7,756 nucleotides of DNA from an uncultured Filifactor sp. GTDB lineage: Bacteria; Bacillota; Clostridia; Peptostreptococcales; Filifactoraceae. Made by a program: the position numbers and the translations under genes. Of the stretch, positions 1 through 6,448 are shown in pieces. The stretch covers positions 1-7,756 of the forward strand of contig CAMYCP010000055.1 of the NCBI GenBank assembly GCA_947254385.1. The letters are read 5' to 3'. How positions within the stretch are numbered: position 1 is the stretch's first letter; each line of letters starts with the position of its first letter. The notes under the pieces were generated by a model. That model ran no database searches. It was not told the origin of the DNA and saw only the letters and a list, made by a program, of their open reading frames with translations.

Positions 1-40
1 GAGTATTACAGAAAATCAAAGAAATCTGCAAAAACTTCAT

Positions 41-91
41 TCGAAAAAATAAAATATTGATTTTACAATGTATAAAATTTTATTTTTTCGA
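41..91. repeat. AT-rich stem-loop repeat, copy 1 (possible terminator)
   Basis: Perfect inverted repeat: the 15-nt arms at 41-55 and 77-91 (TCGAAAAAATAAAAT and its complement) enclose a 21-nt loop. On the plus strand the stem is followed by a T-rich run (92-106), so it could end transcription of a plus-strand gene entering from the left. It also sits 37 nt past the stop of the minus-strand small membrane protein gene and may serve both sides. A close copy lies inverted at 2188-2236. The stem has very few G-C pairs, so terminator strength is uncertain. The inverted repeat is seen directly; the function is inferred. Confidence 0.6.
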
Positions 92-127
92 TTTTAAATT
101 TTTTTTAAATCTCCTCAAGTGATATTT

Positions 128-487
128 TCAATTTTTCTTGATTATATAATCATACAACAAAGGGTCTTTATTTATGGCAATTATAAGGTATAATACCGTA
201 AAACCGGATAATATTATAATTATCATCAAGTTTCTCTTTTTTTCGTCAATATTTACATTCCTGCAGGTTTTCAAAATTGAAAAAGATACAACGACAGTGT
301 ATATTGTGAGCAAGATTGCGGATAATGAATATATATGAGGATATGACGGGAAAAAAGTAAATGTGACTACAAAAGAAGCCGCCATTACAAGTGAAAAATA
401 TTTTATAACATTCGTTTCAAGTTGATTTTGTGTTTTTTTTGAATTTATTTTTTCTTTTTTTACACCGCGTTTCTTTTTTTTCATCAT
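128..487 (-). CDS. Small three-helix membrane protein of unknown function, downstream of an NSS transporter
   Basis: I do not recognise this 119-residue protein. The first 20 residues are extremely basic (ten Lys/Arg). Three hydrophobic stretches follow at about residues 29-49, 52-72 and 87-105, separated by a short loop and by a charged segment (KTCRNVNIDEKKR). The positive-inside rule suggests a cytoplasmic N-terminus and an outside C-terminus. It begins 21 nt after the stop of the NSS transporter gene with its own GGAAGGG (490-496), so the two are probably co-transcribed. Two ATG codons are adjacent; the second (482-484) is better spaced from the ribosome binding site (about 6 nt against 2-3), so the true product may be 118 residues. 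Some bacterial NSS transporters need a small membrane subunit (MetS with MetP in Corynebacterium), but this protein is larger and shows no MetS-like sequence I can identify. A role as a transporter partner is inference from position only. Confidence 0.75.
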   Translation of the reverse strand: MMKKKKRGVKKEKINSKKTQNQLETNVIKYFSLVMAASFVVTFTFFPSYPHIYSLSAILLTIYTVVVSFSILKTCRNVNIDEKKRNLMIIIILSGFTVLYLIIAINKDPLLYDYIIKKN

Positions 488-489
488 AA

Positions 490-496
490 CCCTTCC
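490..496 (-). promoter_or_regulatory. Ribosome binding site of the small membrane protein gene
   Basis: The minus strand reads GGAAGGG in the 21-nt gap after the transporter stop codon. It lies 2 nt before the first ATG (485-487) and 5 nt before the second (482-484), favouring initiation at the second. Confidence 0.6.
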
Positions 497-508
497 GTAA
501 AAATTTTA

Positions 509-1885
509 TTATTTTTTAAAGAACATTTGAATATATCCCATGACGAAAATAAACAGGACTATTGCGGGCAAACCGTAAAATATATATTTTTTGGCAAAAG
601 TCGGAAATTTCATTCCTTCTCCGATATTTGCCTCTTTCAGAAAGTTTTCCCAGCCCCAGCCGTATTTTCTCGTACAGAACATAAGGTATATAAGCGAGCC
701 TAACGGTAAAACATTGTTGCTCACTATAAAATCTTCCAAATCCATTATGCCCGTGCCTTCGCCTAAAGGATGAATACCGCTTAAGACGTTGAAACCTAAT
801 ATGCAAGGTATTGAAAAGATTGTTATAATTATTAAATTAAAAATAACTGATTTTTTTCTATCCCAATCCCACAAATCCATACACGATGCAATCAGATTTT
901 CAAATACGGCTATAACTGTGGAAAATGCGGCGAATGTCATGAACAGGAAAAACAATGTTCCCCATATTCTGCCGGCGGACATGGAGTTAAATATATTTGG
1001 AAGTGTTATGAATACTAAAGACGGCCCGGAACCGGTTTCAATTCCGAATGAATATGCGGAAGGAAATATAATCAGCCCCGACATCAACGCCACCAGAGTA
1101 TCCAACAAAGTGATGCTTACAGCCTCTCCCGTAAGTGCGCGTTCTTTACCTATATAACTTCCGAAAATCGCTATTGCGCCCATGCCTATGCTCAGAGTAA
1201 AAAATGCTTGCCCCATAGCGGCAAATATAGCTTTGCCCGCTCCGTTTTCAATCATTTTTGAAAAATCAGGTTTCAAATAAAATTCCAAACCCTCTTTGGC
1301 GTTAGGCAAAGTAACCGCCCTTATAACCAATACTATCATTATAAAAAACAAACTCGACATCATTACTTTGGTTATTTTTTCCACTCCGTTTCTAAGCCCC
1401 ATGGAACATATAAGCAGGCAAATAACCACGGTCAGAACCATCCAAAATAACATCAGCACGGGTTTTTGCGTCATAACGACAAATTCGTTCGCCACCTGTT
1501 CGGCGTTTAGTCCGACAAAGTCGCCCCTAAGCATTTTAAAAAAATAATAAGACATCCAGCCGGATATGGTTGTATAAAACATCATGAGAATATAATTTCC
1601 AATTGTCGCAATAGGTCCGTAAATATGCCACTTGGTACCTTTCGGTTCAAGTACGTTAAAAGACTTAACGGCGCTCTTCCTGCTGGCTCTGCCCACCGAA
1701 AGTTCCATAGTCATGATCGGAAGTCCCATTATAACCAAAAAGAGTATATATATGAGAACAAAGGCGGCGCCACCATATAATCCTGTGATGTACGGAAATC
1801 GCCATACATTACCCAAGCCTATGGCACAACCGGCAGAAATTAAAATAAAACCCAGCCTTGAAGAAAACGTTTCTCTGTTACCCAT
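509..1885 (-). CDS. Sodium-dependent amino acid/amine transporter, NSS (SLC6) family
   Basis: Predicted inner-membrane symporter that uses the sodium gradient to import an amino acid or related amine. The 458 residues carry the family hallmarks: an N-terminal SRLGF followed by AGCAIGLGNVWRFPY in broken helix TM1 (residues 18-32), where LeuT binds sodium and substrate; the TM6 segment GQAFFTLSIGMGAIAIFGSY; and GSGPSLVFITLP before TM8. I count about eleven membrane helices and no TM12, as in the shorter bacterial members such as MhsT and TnaT (LeuT has twelve). The Asn of LeuT TM1 (AGNAVGLGN) is Cys20 here. The ATG start is supported by AAGGAGG four bases upstream (1890-1896). A small CCATT/AATGG hairpin lies just before that site. 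The promoter is at 1966-1994, and the gene probably forms an operon with the three-helix protein downstream. The substrate cannot be told from sequence; Trp, Met, Ala, Tyr or GABA-like compounds are all possible. Confidence 0.95.
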   Translation of the reverse strand: MGNRETFSSRLGFILISAGCAIGLGNVWRFPYITGLYGGAAFVLIYILFLVIMGLPIMTMELSVGRASRKSAVKSFNVLEPKGTKWHIYGPIATIGNYILMMFYTTISGWMSYYFFKMLRGDFVGLNAEQVANEFVVMTQKPVLMLFWMVLTVVICLLICSMGLRNGVEKITKVMMSSLFFIMIVLVIRAVTLPNAKEGLEFYLKPDFSKMIENGAGKAIFAAMGQAFFTLSIGMGAIAIFGSYIGKERALTGEAVSITLLDTLVALMSGLIIFPSAYSFGIETGSGPSLVFITLPNIFNSMSAGRIWGTLFFLFMTFAAFSTVIAVFENLIASCMDLWDWDRKKSVIFNLIIITIFSIPCILGFNVLSGIHPLGEGTGIMDLEDFIVSNNVLPLGSLIYLMFCTRKYGWGWENFLKEANIGEGMKFPTFAKKYIFYGLPAIVLFIFVMGYIQMFFKK

Positions 1886-1965
1886 AAATCCTCCTTCCCA
1901 TTCATAAATGGAACATAAATTAATGCGGCGTGAATATTAACGTCGTCTACAAAAAAATTTATCCC

Positions 1966-1994
1966 ATTATCTCACAAAATAAACGTATATGCAA
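1966..1994 (-). promoter_or_regulatory. Extended -10 promoter of the NSS transporter gene
   Basis: On the minus strand the sequence GATAAT (1966-1971) is directly preceded by TGA (1972-1974), which makes an extended -10 element. A weak -35 (TTGCAT, 1989-1994) stands 17 nt upstream. Transcription would begin near 1959, giving a leader of about 73 nt before the ATG at 1885. Confidence 0.6.
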
Positions 1995-2073
1995 TTTAAA
2001 AATTCAGAAATTTTAAAATTTTTATTGTTGAAAAAGTATCTATGTAAAAATGTAAAGAATATAAAAAATACGA

Positions 2074-2118
2074 AAATGGCTAAATTCAACAAAACAAAAG
2101 GTTGAAATTTAGCCATTT
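2074..2118 (-). terminator. Intrinsic terminator downstream of the CoA-transferase gene
   Basis: Arms at 2074-2090 and 2101-2118 pair over 17 bp with a single bulged base, enclosing a 10-nt loop. The stem includes the GGC/GCC core of AAATGGC/GCCATTT. On the minus strand a T-rich stretch with six consecutive T (2063-2068) follows the stem; the plus-strand side lacks a T run, so the direction is minus. It lies about 170 nt past the CoA-transferase stop, beyond the AT-rich stem-loop, so it may be a second, stronger terminator or the end of an unrecognised short RNA. Confidence 0.7.
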
Positions 2119-2187
2119 AACTTTAAAGTTTAATTAAAAATCCGCTTATTTTCTAACTACATAAGACATCTTAAAAATTGATAAAAA

Positions 2188-2236
2188 TCAAAAAACAAAA
2201 TTTTATACATTCTAAACTCAATGTTTTATTTTTTGA
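2188..2236 (-). repeat. AT-rich stem-loop repeat, copy 2 (possible terminator)
   Basis: Arms at 2188-2200 and 2224-2236 pair over 13 positions with one mismatch, which becomes a G-U pair in minus-strand RNA. The loop is 23 nt. It is a near copy of the stem-loop at 41-91 in inverted orientation, sharing the exact 15-mer AATGTATAAAATTTT (67-81 on plus, 2197-2211 on minus). On the minus strand the stem is followed by TTTTTATCAATTTTT. It lies 53 nt past the CoA-transferase stop, so it could be that gene's first terminator. Confidence 0.6.
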
Positions 2237-2289
2237 AAATAAGGTTTGTAGAAGTTTCCATAAATGATTTATTTTATGGGGTTATAATT

Positions 2290-3594
2290 TTATTTTGCCT
2301 GCCATTTTTCACCGAATCGGCGTTCATACTCTTCGGCAAGTTCGGCTCTAAAATCCGGGTGTGCTATAGCTATAAGGCGTGACGCTCTTTCTCTTAAACT
2401 TCTGCCTTTAAGTTGTGCTATGCCGTATTCGGTTATTATATAGTCAACATCGTTTATGGATGTGGTAACCGATGAACCTTCGGTTATAAACGGCACTATT
2501 TTGGATGCTTTTCCTTTTACGGTGGAAGGCATGGCGATTATGTTTCTCCCGCCTTTACTCCATGCGGCTCCTCTTACGAAGTCAACTTGTCCGCCTACTC
2601 CGCTGAACTGTCTTAATCCTATTGAACCCGACACGACCTGTCCCAGAAGGTCTACCTGCATACACGAGTTTATACACACCATGTTGTCATTTTGAGATAT
2701 TACGCGCGGATCGTTTACATAGTCGACCGGATACATTTCAAATGCGGGGTTGTCATCTACGAAATCGTAAAATTCTTTAGAACCCATCAAAAATGTTACC
2801 ACGACTCTTCTATTATGGAAATTTTTAGCTTTATTATTGATAACTCCGGCTTTCATGAGGTGCATTACCCCGTCGGAAATCATTTCGGAGTGGATTCCCA
2901 AATCTTTTTTGTCGGTCAAAAATTGAAGTACTGCATCCGGAATAGCGCCGATTCCAAGTTGCAGGCAATCTCCGTCTTTAATTAAGGAGGCGCAATATTT
3001 ACCGATATTTTTTTCAACTTCCGTTATTTTCGGAGCGGGAAGCTGCAAGAGTTCTTCATCATGTTCCACGATATAATCTATGTCGGATACGTGAATGAAC
3101 GTATCGCCGTGAGTACGCGGCATTTTTGAATTTACTTGAGCAATTACAAGCTTTGCATTTTCAGCTATTGCCTTGGTAAAGTCTATAGATACTCCGAAAC
3201 TGCAATATCCGTGTTTGTCGGGTTTGCTTACGGTGACAAGTGCCACATCACCTTTTAAAGTGCCCTTTGTATATGTTTTGGGCGCTTCAAAAAAGAAACA
3301 CGGAGTAAAATCTCCCTCATTTCTTTCTACGGCTTTACGTGTAGTTGCACCCAAAAACATCGAGTTCAGGCGCATATGTTCACTCAAACCTTCAGCCGCA
3401 TACGGTGCTTCGCCGGGTACCATGGAACACATTTCAAGTCCTTTGAAATTATCTTTCAGACGCACCATTTCACGCAAAAGATACGACGGTTCACTCATGG
3501 CGTGCCCTATTATCACACGTGAATTATCTTCAATGTGCTTTAGAGCTTCTTCGGAACTTACGGTTTTTTCTTTATAGATTTCCTGCCAAGTCAC
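2290..3594 (-). CDS. Acetyl-CoA hydrolase/transferase family CoA-transferase (4-hydroxybutyrate or butyryl-CoA:acetate type)
   Basis: Predicted cytoplasmic class I CoA-transferase that moves CoA between acetyl-CoA and a short-chain acid through a glutamyl-CoA thioester. The 434 residues match the usual length (about 440) of 4-hydroxybutyrate CoA-transferase (AbfT) and butyryl-CoA:acetate CoA-transferase. Visible motifs are LQLGIGAIPDAVL (211-223), LGIHSEMISDG (232-242) with Glu237 at the place of the catalytic Glu238 of Clostridium aminobutyricum AbfT, QFSGVGGQVDFVRGA (329-343) of the CoA-binding region, and ITEYGIAQLKG (387-397). No frameshift or loss is seen. The start is GTG, with GGAGGG six bases upstream (3601-3606). 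The gene stands alone, 133 nt after potD, with only a weak -10-like TTTATA/TATAAA at 3624-3629, so it may have its own promoter or be read through from the pot operon. The AbfT-like motifs point to butyrate, 4-hydroxybutyrate or propionate metabolism; the exact acid cannot be assigned. Confidence 0.93.
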   Translation of the reverse strand: MTWQEIYKEKTVSSEEALKHIEDNSRVIIGHAMSEPSYLLREMVRLKDNFKGLEMCSMVPGEAPYAAEGLSEHMRLNSMFLGATTRKAVERNEGDFTPCFFFEAPKTYTKGTLKGDVALVTVSKPDKHGYCSFGVSIDFTKAIAENAKLVIAQVNSKMPRTHGDTFIHVSDIDYIVEHDEELLQLPAPKITEVEKNIGKYCASLIKDGDCLQLGIGAIPDAVLQFLTDKKDLGIHSEMISDGVMHLMKAGVINNKAKNFHNRRVVVTFLMGSKEFYDFVDDNPAFEMYPVDYVNDPRVISQNDNMVCINSCMQVDLLGQVVSGSIGLRQFSGVGGQVDFVRGAAWSKGGRNIIAMPSTVKGKASKIVPFITEGSSVTTSINDVDYIITEYGIAQLKGRSLRERASRLIAIAHPDFRAELAEEYERRFGEKWQAK

Positions 3595-3664
3595 TAAAAT
3601 CCCTCCAACTTAAAAATTTTATTTTTATAGATTTCCTTTATGTTTTACCCTGAAAAAACTTTTT

Positions 3665-3698
3665 AAATCCGATATAAAAATTTTGATATACGGGATTT
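3665..3698 (-). terminator. Weak candidate terminator after potD
   Basis: AAATCC (3665-3670) pairs with GGATTT (3693-3698), followed by a small internal loop and ATAT/ATAT. On the minus strand the stem is followed by AAAAAGTTTTTTC. The stem is short and imperfect, so transcription may pass into the CoA-transferase gene. I found no better terminator in the 133-nt gap. Confidence 0.3.
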
Positions 3699-3727
3699 TT
3701 GTAAACTTGCTTTTAAAATTTTACGAG

Positions 3728-4774
3728 CTATTCGGATTTTATTTCCGTCCAGATACGGTCATATTCTTCGGTAAAATCTCCCAGGTCTTTAAATACTTCG
3801 CCGAGTTCTTCCATGGACTGTTTAGGATAAAGGTAGGGATTTGACGTTTCTTCTTCCGAGAGGTATTCAAGCGCCGCCTTATTAGGTGTGGAATATTTGA
3901 TATAGTCGCTATTTTCAGCTGAAATTTCAGGATCAAGCATGAAATTTATAAATTCCGCCGCTTCTTTTTTGTGTTCGGAATCTTTAGGTATGCTTATCGT
4001 ATCAAACCACAGATTTGTACCTTCTTTGGGTATTGCATAGGCAAGATCGGGGTTTTCGGACATCAGATACATCGCATCTCCCGACCACGTAACGGCAAAT
4101 GCCAATTCTCCCGAAACCATGGAGTTTTTATAGTTGTCGACTTCGTAAGATCTTACCAGCGGTTTTTGTTTGATAAGTTCCGTTTTCGCCTGTTCAAGTT
4201 CGACTTTATCGGTGGTGTTTATTGAATATCCAAGTTTTAACAACGCAACGGCGATTGTATCACGTGAGGAATCGAGCATGACTATATCGCCTTTATATTT
4301 TTCATTCCAAAGGATGCTCCAGCTGTCCACGGGATCGGACACTTTGGTTTTATTGTAAACTATACCTAAAGTTCCCCAAAGATACGGCACGGAATATTTG
4401 CCGTCGGGATCGTAAGACAGATTTTTAAATCGATCGTCTATATTTTTGTAGTTGGGTATTGCCGAGTAGTCTATTTGCGAAAGCAGATCGTTATTTTTCA
4501 TGTATTCCACCATATATTCAGACGGAAATATTATATCATAATGCGTTGCTCCGGCTTGAACTTTAGCAAGCATTTCTTCGTTGGTTGCATACTCTTCATA
4601 GTTTACTTTTATGCCGGTTTTTTCGGTAAATTTATCAATTATTTCAGGAGCTATATAGTCTCCCCAGTTGTATACGTTGAGCGTGACGCTTTTTTCATCC
4701 GATGTGTTCGCTACACACCCTGAAAAAATTAATATACACAAACTCAAAACAACAAATACGATTTTCTTTTTCAC
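3728..4774 (-). CDS. potD: Spermidine/putrescine ABC transporter substrate-binding lipoprotein PotD
   Basis: Extracytoplasmic receptor that captures polyamines for the PotABC importer. The N-terminus MKKKIVFVVLSLCILIFSGC is a lipoprotein signal with the acylated cysteine at residue 20, so the 348-residue protein should be anchored outside the membrane. PotD motifs follow: YNWGDYI (35-41), FPSEYM (83-88), PYLWGTLGIVYN (130-141), LDSSRDTIAVALLKLGYS (167-184), VTWSGDA (228-234) and LWFDTISIP (255-263). Trp230, Trp256 and Asp258 fit the ligand-binding Trp229, Trp255 and Asp257 of E. coli PotD. Near E. coli Asp168/Glu171 the sequence is DSSRD, so specificity between putrescine and spermidine is open. 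The GTG start is preceded by GGAGG nine bases upstream (4784-4788), which lies inside the last codons of potC; the gap between the two genes is 1 nt. It is the last gene of the operon. Confidence 0.95.
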   Translation of the reverse strand: MKKKIVFVVLSLCILIFSGCVANTSDEKSVTLNVYNWGDYIAPEIIDKFTEKTGIKVNYEEYATNEEMLAKVQAGATHYDIIFPSEYMVEYMKNNDLLSQIDYSAIPNYKNIDDRFKNLSYDPDGKYSVPYLWGTLGIVYNKTKVSDPVDSWSILWNEKYKGDIVMLDSSRDTIAVALLKLGYSINTTDKVELEQAKTELIKQKPLVRSYEVDNYKNSMVSGELAFAVTWSGDAMYLMSENPDLAYAIPKEGTNLWFDTISIPKDSEHKKEAAEFINFMLDPEISAENSDYIKYSTPNKAALEYLSEEETSNPYLYPKQSMEELGEVFKDLGDFTEEYDRIWTEIKSE

Positions 4775-4775
4775 T

Positions 4776-5612
4776 TTAATATTCCTCCATATTGAGCATT
4801 TTAGATTTCTTGAGATTTTTTAATTTTTCTTCTCTATAAGTTTTAAATTGAGAAATACCCACCACAATCACGGTTATGATGAACAATATCGTGGAGAGGG
4901 CATTTATTTTGGGACTTACGCCGCGTTTTGTCATAGAATAAATTTTTATCGAAAGTGTCGCAACTCCTGAACCTGTAGTAAAGAAACTTACTATAAAATC
5001 ATCCAGCGACATCGTGAGAGAAAGCATAAAACCGGTCAAAATTCCCGGCATAAGCTCAGGGAGCAGTACCTTAAAAAACGCCTGAGTATGTGTTGCGCCC
5101 AAATCGAGCGCCGCCTCTTCAAGGTTGGGATCAAGCTGGCTGAGTTTCGGAAGTACCGCAAATATCACATACGGCACGTTAAATGTTATATGCGCCAAAA
5201 TCAAAGTTACATACCCGAGTTTTATATGACAGAGTACAAACAATGAAAGCAGAGAAACCCCTATCACGATATCCGGATTTACCATCGGGATATAAGTTAA
5301 ATCCAAAAGCAGTTTTTTATATCCGGAATTCATTTTAAAAAGCGCTACCGCCGTGACCGTACCTATAATTACGGCAAGAAATGCTGAAATTAAAGCCACA
5401 ATCAATGTTGTGTATACGGAATCCAGAATGCTTTTATCCTTAAAAAGCTCGTCGTACCATTTTAATGTAAAACCCACCCAATTGCCTTTATACTTGGAAT
5501 TGTTGAAAGAAAAGACCATCATCACGAATATCGGAATATATAAAAACAGATATATCAAAAACGAATATATACCGGCAAAAATGGAGGATATTTTTTTCTT
5601 TTGTTTTACCAT
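4776..5612 (-). CDS. potC: Polyamine ABC transporter permease PotC
   Basis: Second membrane subunit of the polyamine importer, pairing with PotB to form the channel. The 278 residues hold about six membrane helices (roughly 13-36, 66-92, 103-127, 133-157, 188-212, 238-254). The EAA loop EAALDLGATHTQAFFKVLLPELMPG begins at residue 166 and is the contact site for the PotA ATPase. SLDDFIVSFFTTG (202-214) is characteristic of PotC as opposed to PotB. The C-terminal tail is Lys-rich. The ATG start has GGGAG nine bases upstream (5622-5626), inside the end of potB; the genes overlap by 7 nt, which suggests translational coupling. Confidence 0.95.
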   Translation of the reverse strand: MVKQKKKISSIFAGIYSFLIYLFLYIPIFVMMVFSFNNSKYKGNWVGFTLKWYDELFKDKSILDSVYTTLIVALISAFLAVIIGTVTAVALFKMNSGYKKLLLDLTYIPMVNPDIVIGVSLLSLFVLCHIKLGYVTLILAHITFNVPYVIFAVLPKLSQLDPNLEEAALDLGATHTQAFFKVLLPELMPGILTGFMLSLTMSLDDFIVSFFTTGSGVATLSIKIYSMTKRGVSPKINALSTILFIITVIVVGISQFKTYREEKLKNLKKSKMLNMEEY

Positions 5613-6448
5613 AAGCCGTTACTCCCGTCTTTAGAACCGTTTTTTGCAAAATACCCCATAGTTACTATTATAAGCAGCAACATTATCACGGATATCGCCG
5701 ACCCGAATTGCCAGTTGCGTGCCGTACGGAACTGATTTTCAATCAAATTGCCGAGCAATATCGTATGTGAGCCGCCGAGAAGGTCTGAAATTACAAAAGT
5801 TGATACGGCAGGCATGAACACCATATAAAATCCCGTACCGACTCCTGGCAAACTCAAGGGAAATATAACTTTTGTAAAAACTTTTAAATTGTCCGCACCT
5901 AAATCACGTGCCGCCTCAATAAGACTTTTGTCCATTTTAAGCATAACGGAATAAATAGGCAGCACCATAAACGGTAAAAAATTATATACCATACCCATCA
6001 CAACCGCACCGTTGTTGTACAGAAGTTTGAGCGGTTCTGAAATCAAGCCGAGCTTAATCAATATTTCATTAATCAGCCCCTGTTCTCTTAAAAGCCCCAT
6101 CCATGCATAAGTTCTGAGCAAAAAATTCGTCCACAGAGGTAAAATGAAAAGTAACGCCATAATATTGCGCTTGTTTTTCGGAGCTTTTGCCATTATATAT
6201 GCCATGGGGTAGCCTATAAAAAAACAAACTACAGTACTTATAAACGCAAGCACGAGAGACCTTACAAATACATTTATATAAAGCGGATCAAAAAATTTTT
6301 TATAATTATCCAACGTAAATTTAAACGATATGGTGCCTAAACTTGTCTTTTCGGTAAAAGAATACAGGACTATTATAAAAAGCGGCACTATCGTAAACAG
6401 AACAATCCAAAATACGTACGGATATACAAGCGGATTTTTCTTTTTCAA
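5606..6448 (-). CDS. potB: Polyamine ABC transporter permease PotB
   Basis: First membrane subunit of the polyamine importer, 280 residues with about six helices (roughly 11-31, 62-86, 97-117, 147-170, 201-222, 250-268). The EAA loop [20 protein letters not shown] starts at residue 178. RTYAWMGLL (112-120) and the segment [29 protein letters not shown] (199-226 region) are typical of PotB. The start is TTG, overlapping the potA stop as TTGA (4-nt overlap). GAAAGG lies about nine bases upstream, and the next in-frame Met is near residue 76, after the first helices, so the TTG start is needed. Confidence 0.95.
   Translation of the reverse strand: MKKKNPLVYPYVFWIVLFTIVPLFIIVLYSFTEKTSLGTISFKFTLDNYKKFFDPLYINVFVRSLVLAFISTVVCFFIGYPMAYIMAKAPKNKRNIMALLFILPLWTNFLLRTYAWMGLLREQGLINEILIKLGLISEPLKLLYNNGAVVMGMVYNFLPFMVLPIYSVMLKMDKSLIEAARDLGADNLKVFTKVIFPLSLPGVGTGFYMVFMPAVSTFVISDLLGGSHTILLGNLIENQFRTARNWQFGSAISVIMLLLIIVTMGYFAKNGSKDGSNGLW

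Larger units (their letters stand above)
1886..2289. other. 404-nt gene-free region between the CoA-transferase and NSS transporter genes
   Basis: No credible gene is seen on either strand; the longest start-to-stop frames noticed in the right half are 11 and 17 codons without ribosome binding sites. Reading leftwards from the CoA-transferase stop it holds a 7-bp stem at 2258-2279, the AT-rich stem-loop repeat (2188-2236), a 12-nt palindrome AACTTTAAAGTT (2119-2130), a strong terminator-like hairpin (2074-2118), and the extended -10 promoter plus about 73-nt leader of the NSS transporter gene (1886-1994). No riboswitch or T-box signature was recognised in the leader. Confidence 0.7.

Noticed and set aside
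2..40. Open minus-strand frame from ATG at 38-40 to the window edge
   Set aside because: Only 13 codons are visible and no ribosome binding site precedes it.
1..60. Possible 3' end of a plus-strand gene at the left edge (frame 1 stops at 58-60, frame 2 at 50-52)
   Set aside because: All three plus frames are open over this short stretch and give plausible Lys-rich tails, so neither frame nor existence can be decided; it also runs into the stem-loop at 41-91.
2258..2279. CCATAAA/TTTATGG 7-bp stem just after the CoA-transferase stop
   Set aside because: Short AT-rich stem with no following T run on the minus strand; not supportable as a terminator.
3173..3577. Plus-strand open frame of 134 codons
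   Set aside because: Lies entirely antisense to the well-supported CoA-transferase gene and has no protein-like motifs; the same holds for 789-1157 within the NSS transporter gene and for 6956-7249 within potA.
3624..3629. TATAAA on the minus strand as a promoter for the CoA-transferase gene
   Set aside because: No acceptable -35 at 16-18 nt; too weak to list as a promoter in AT-rich DNA.
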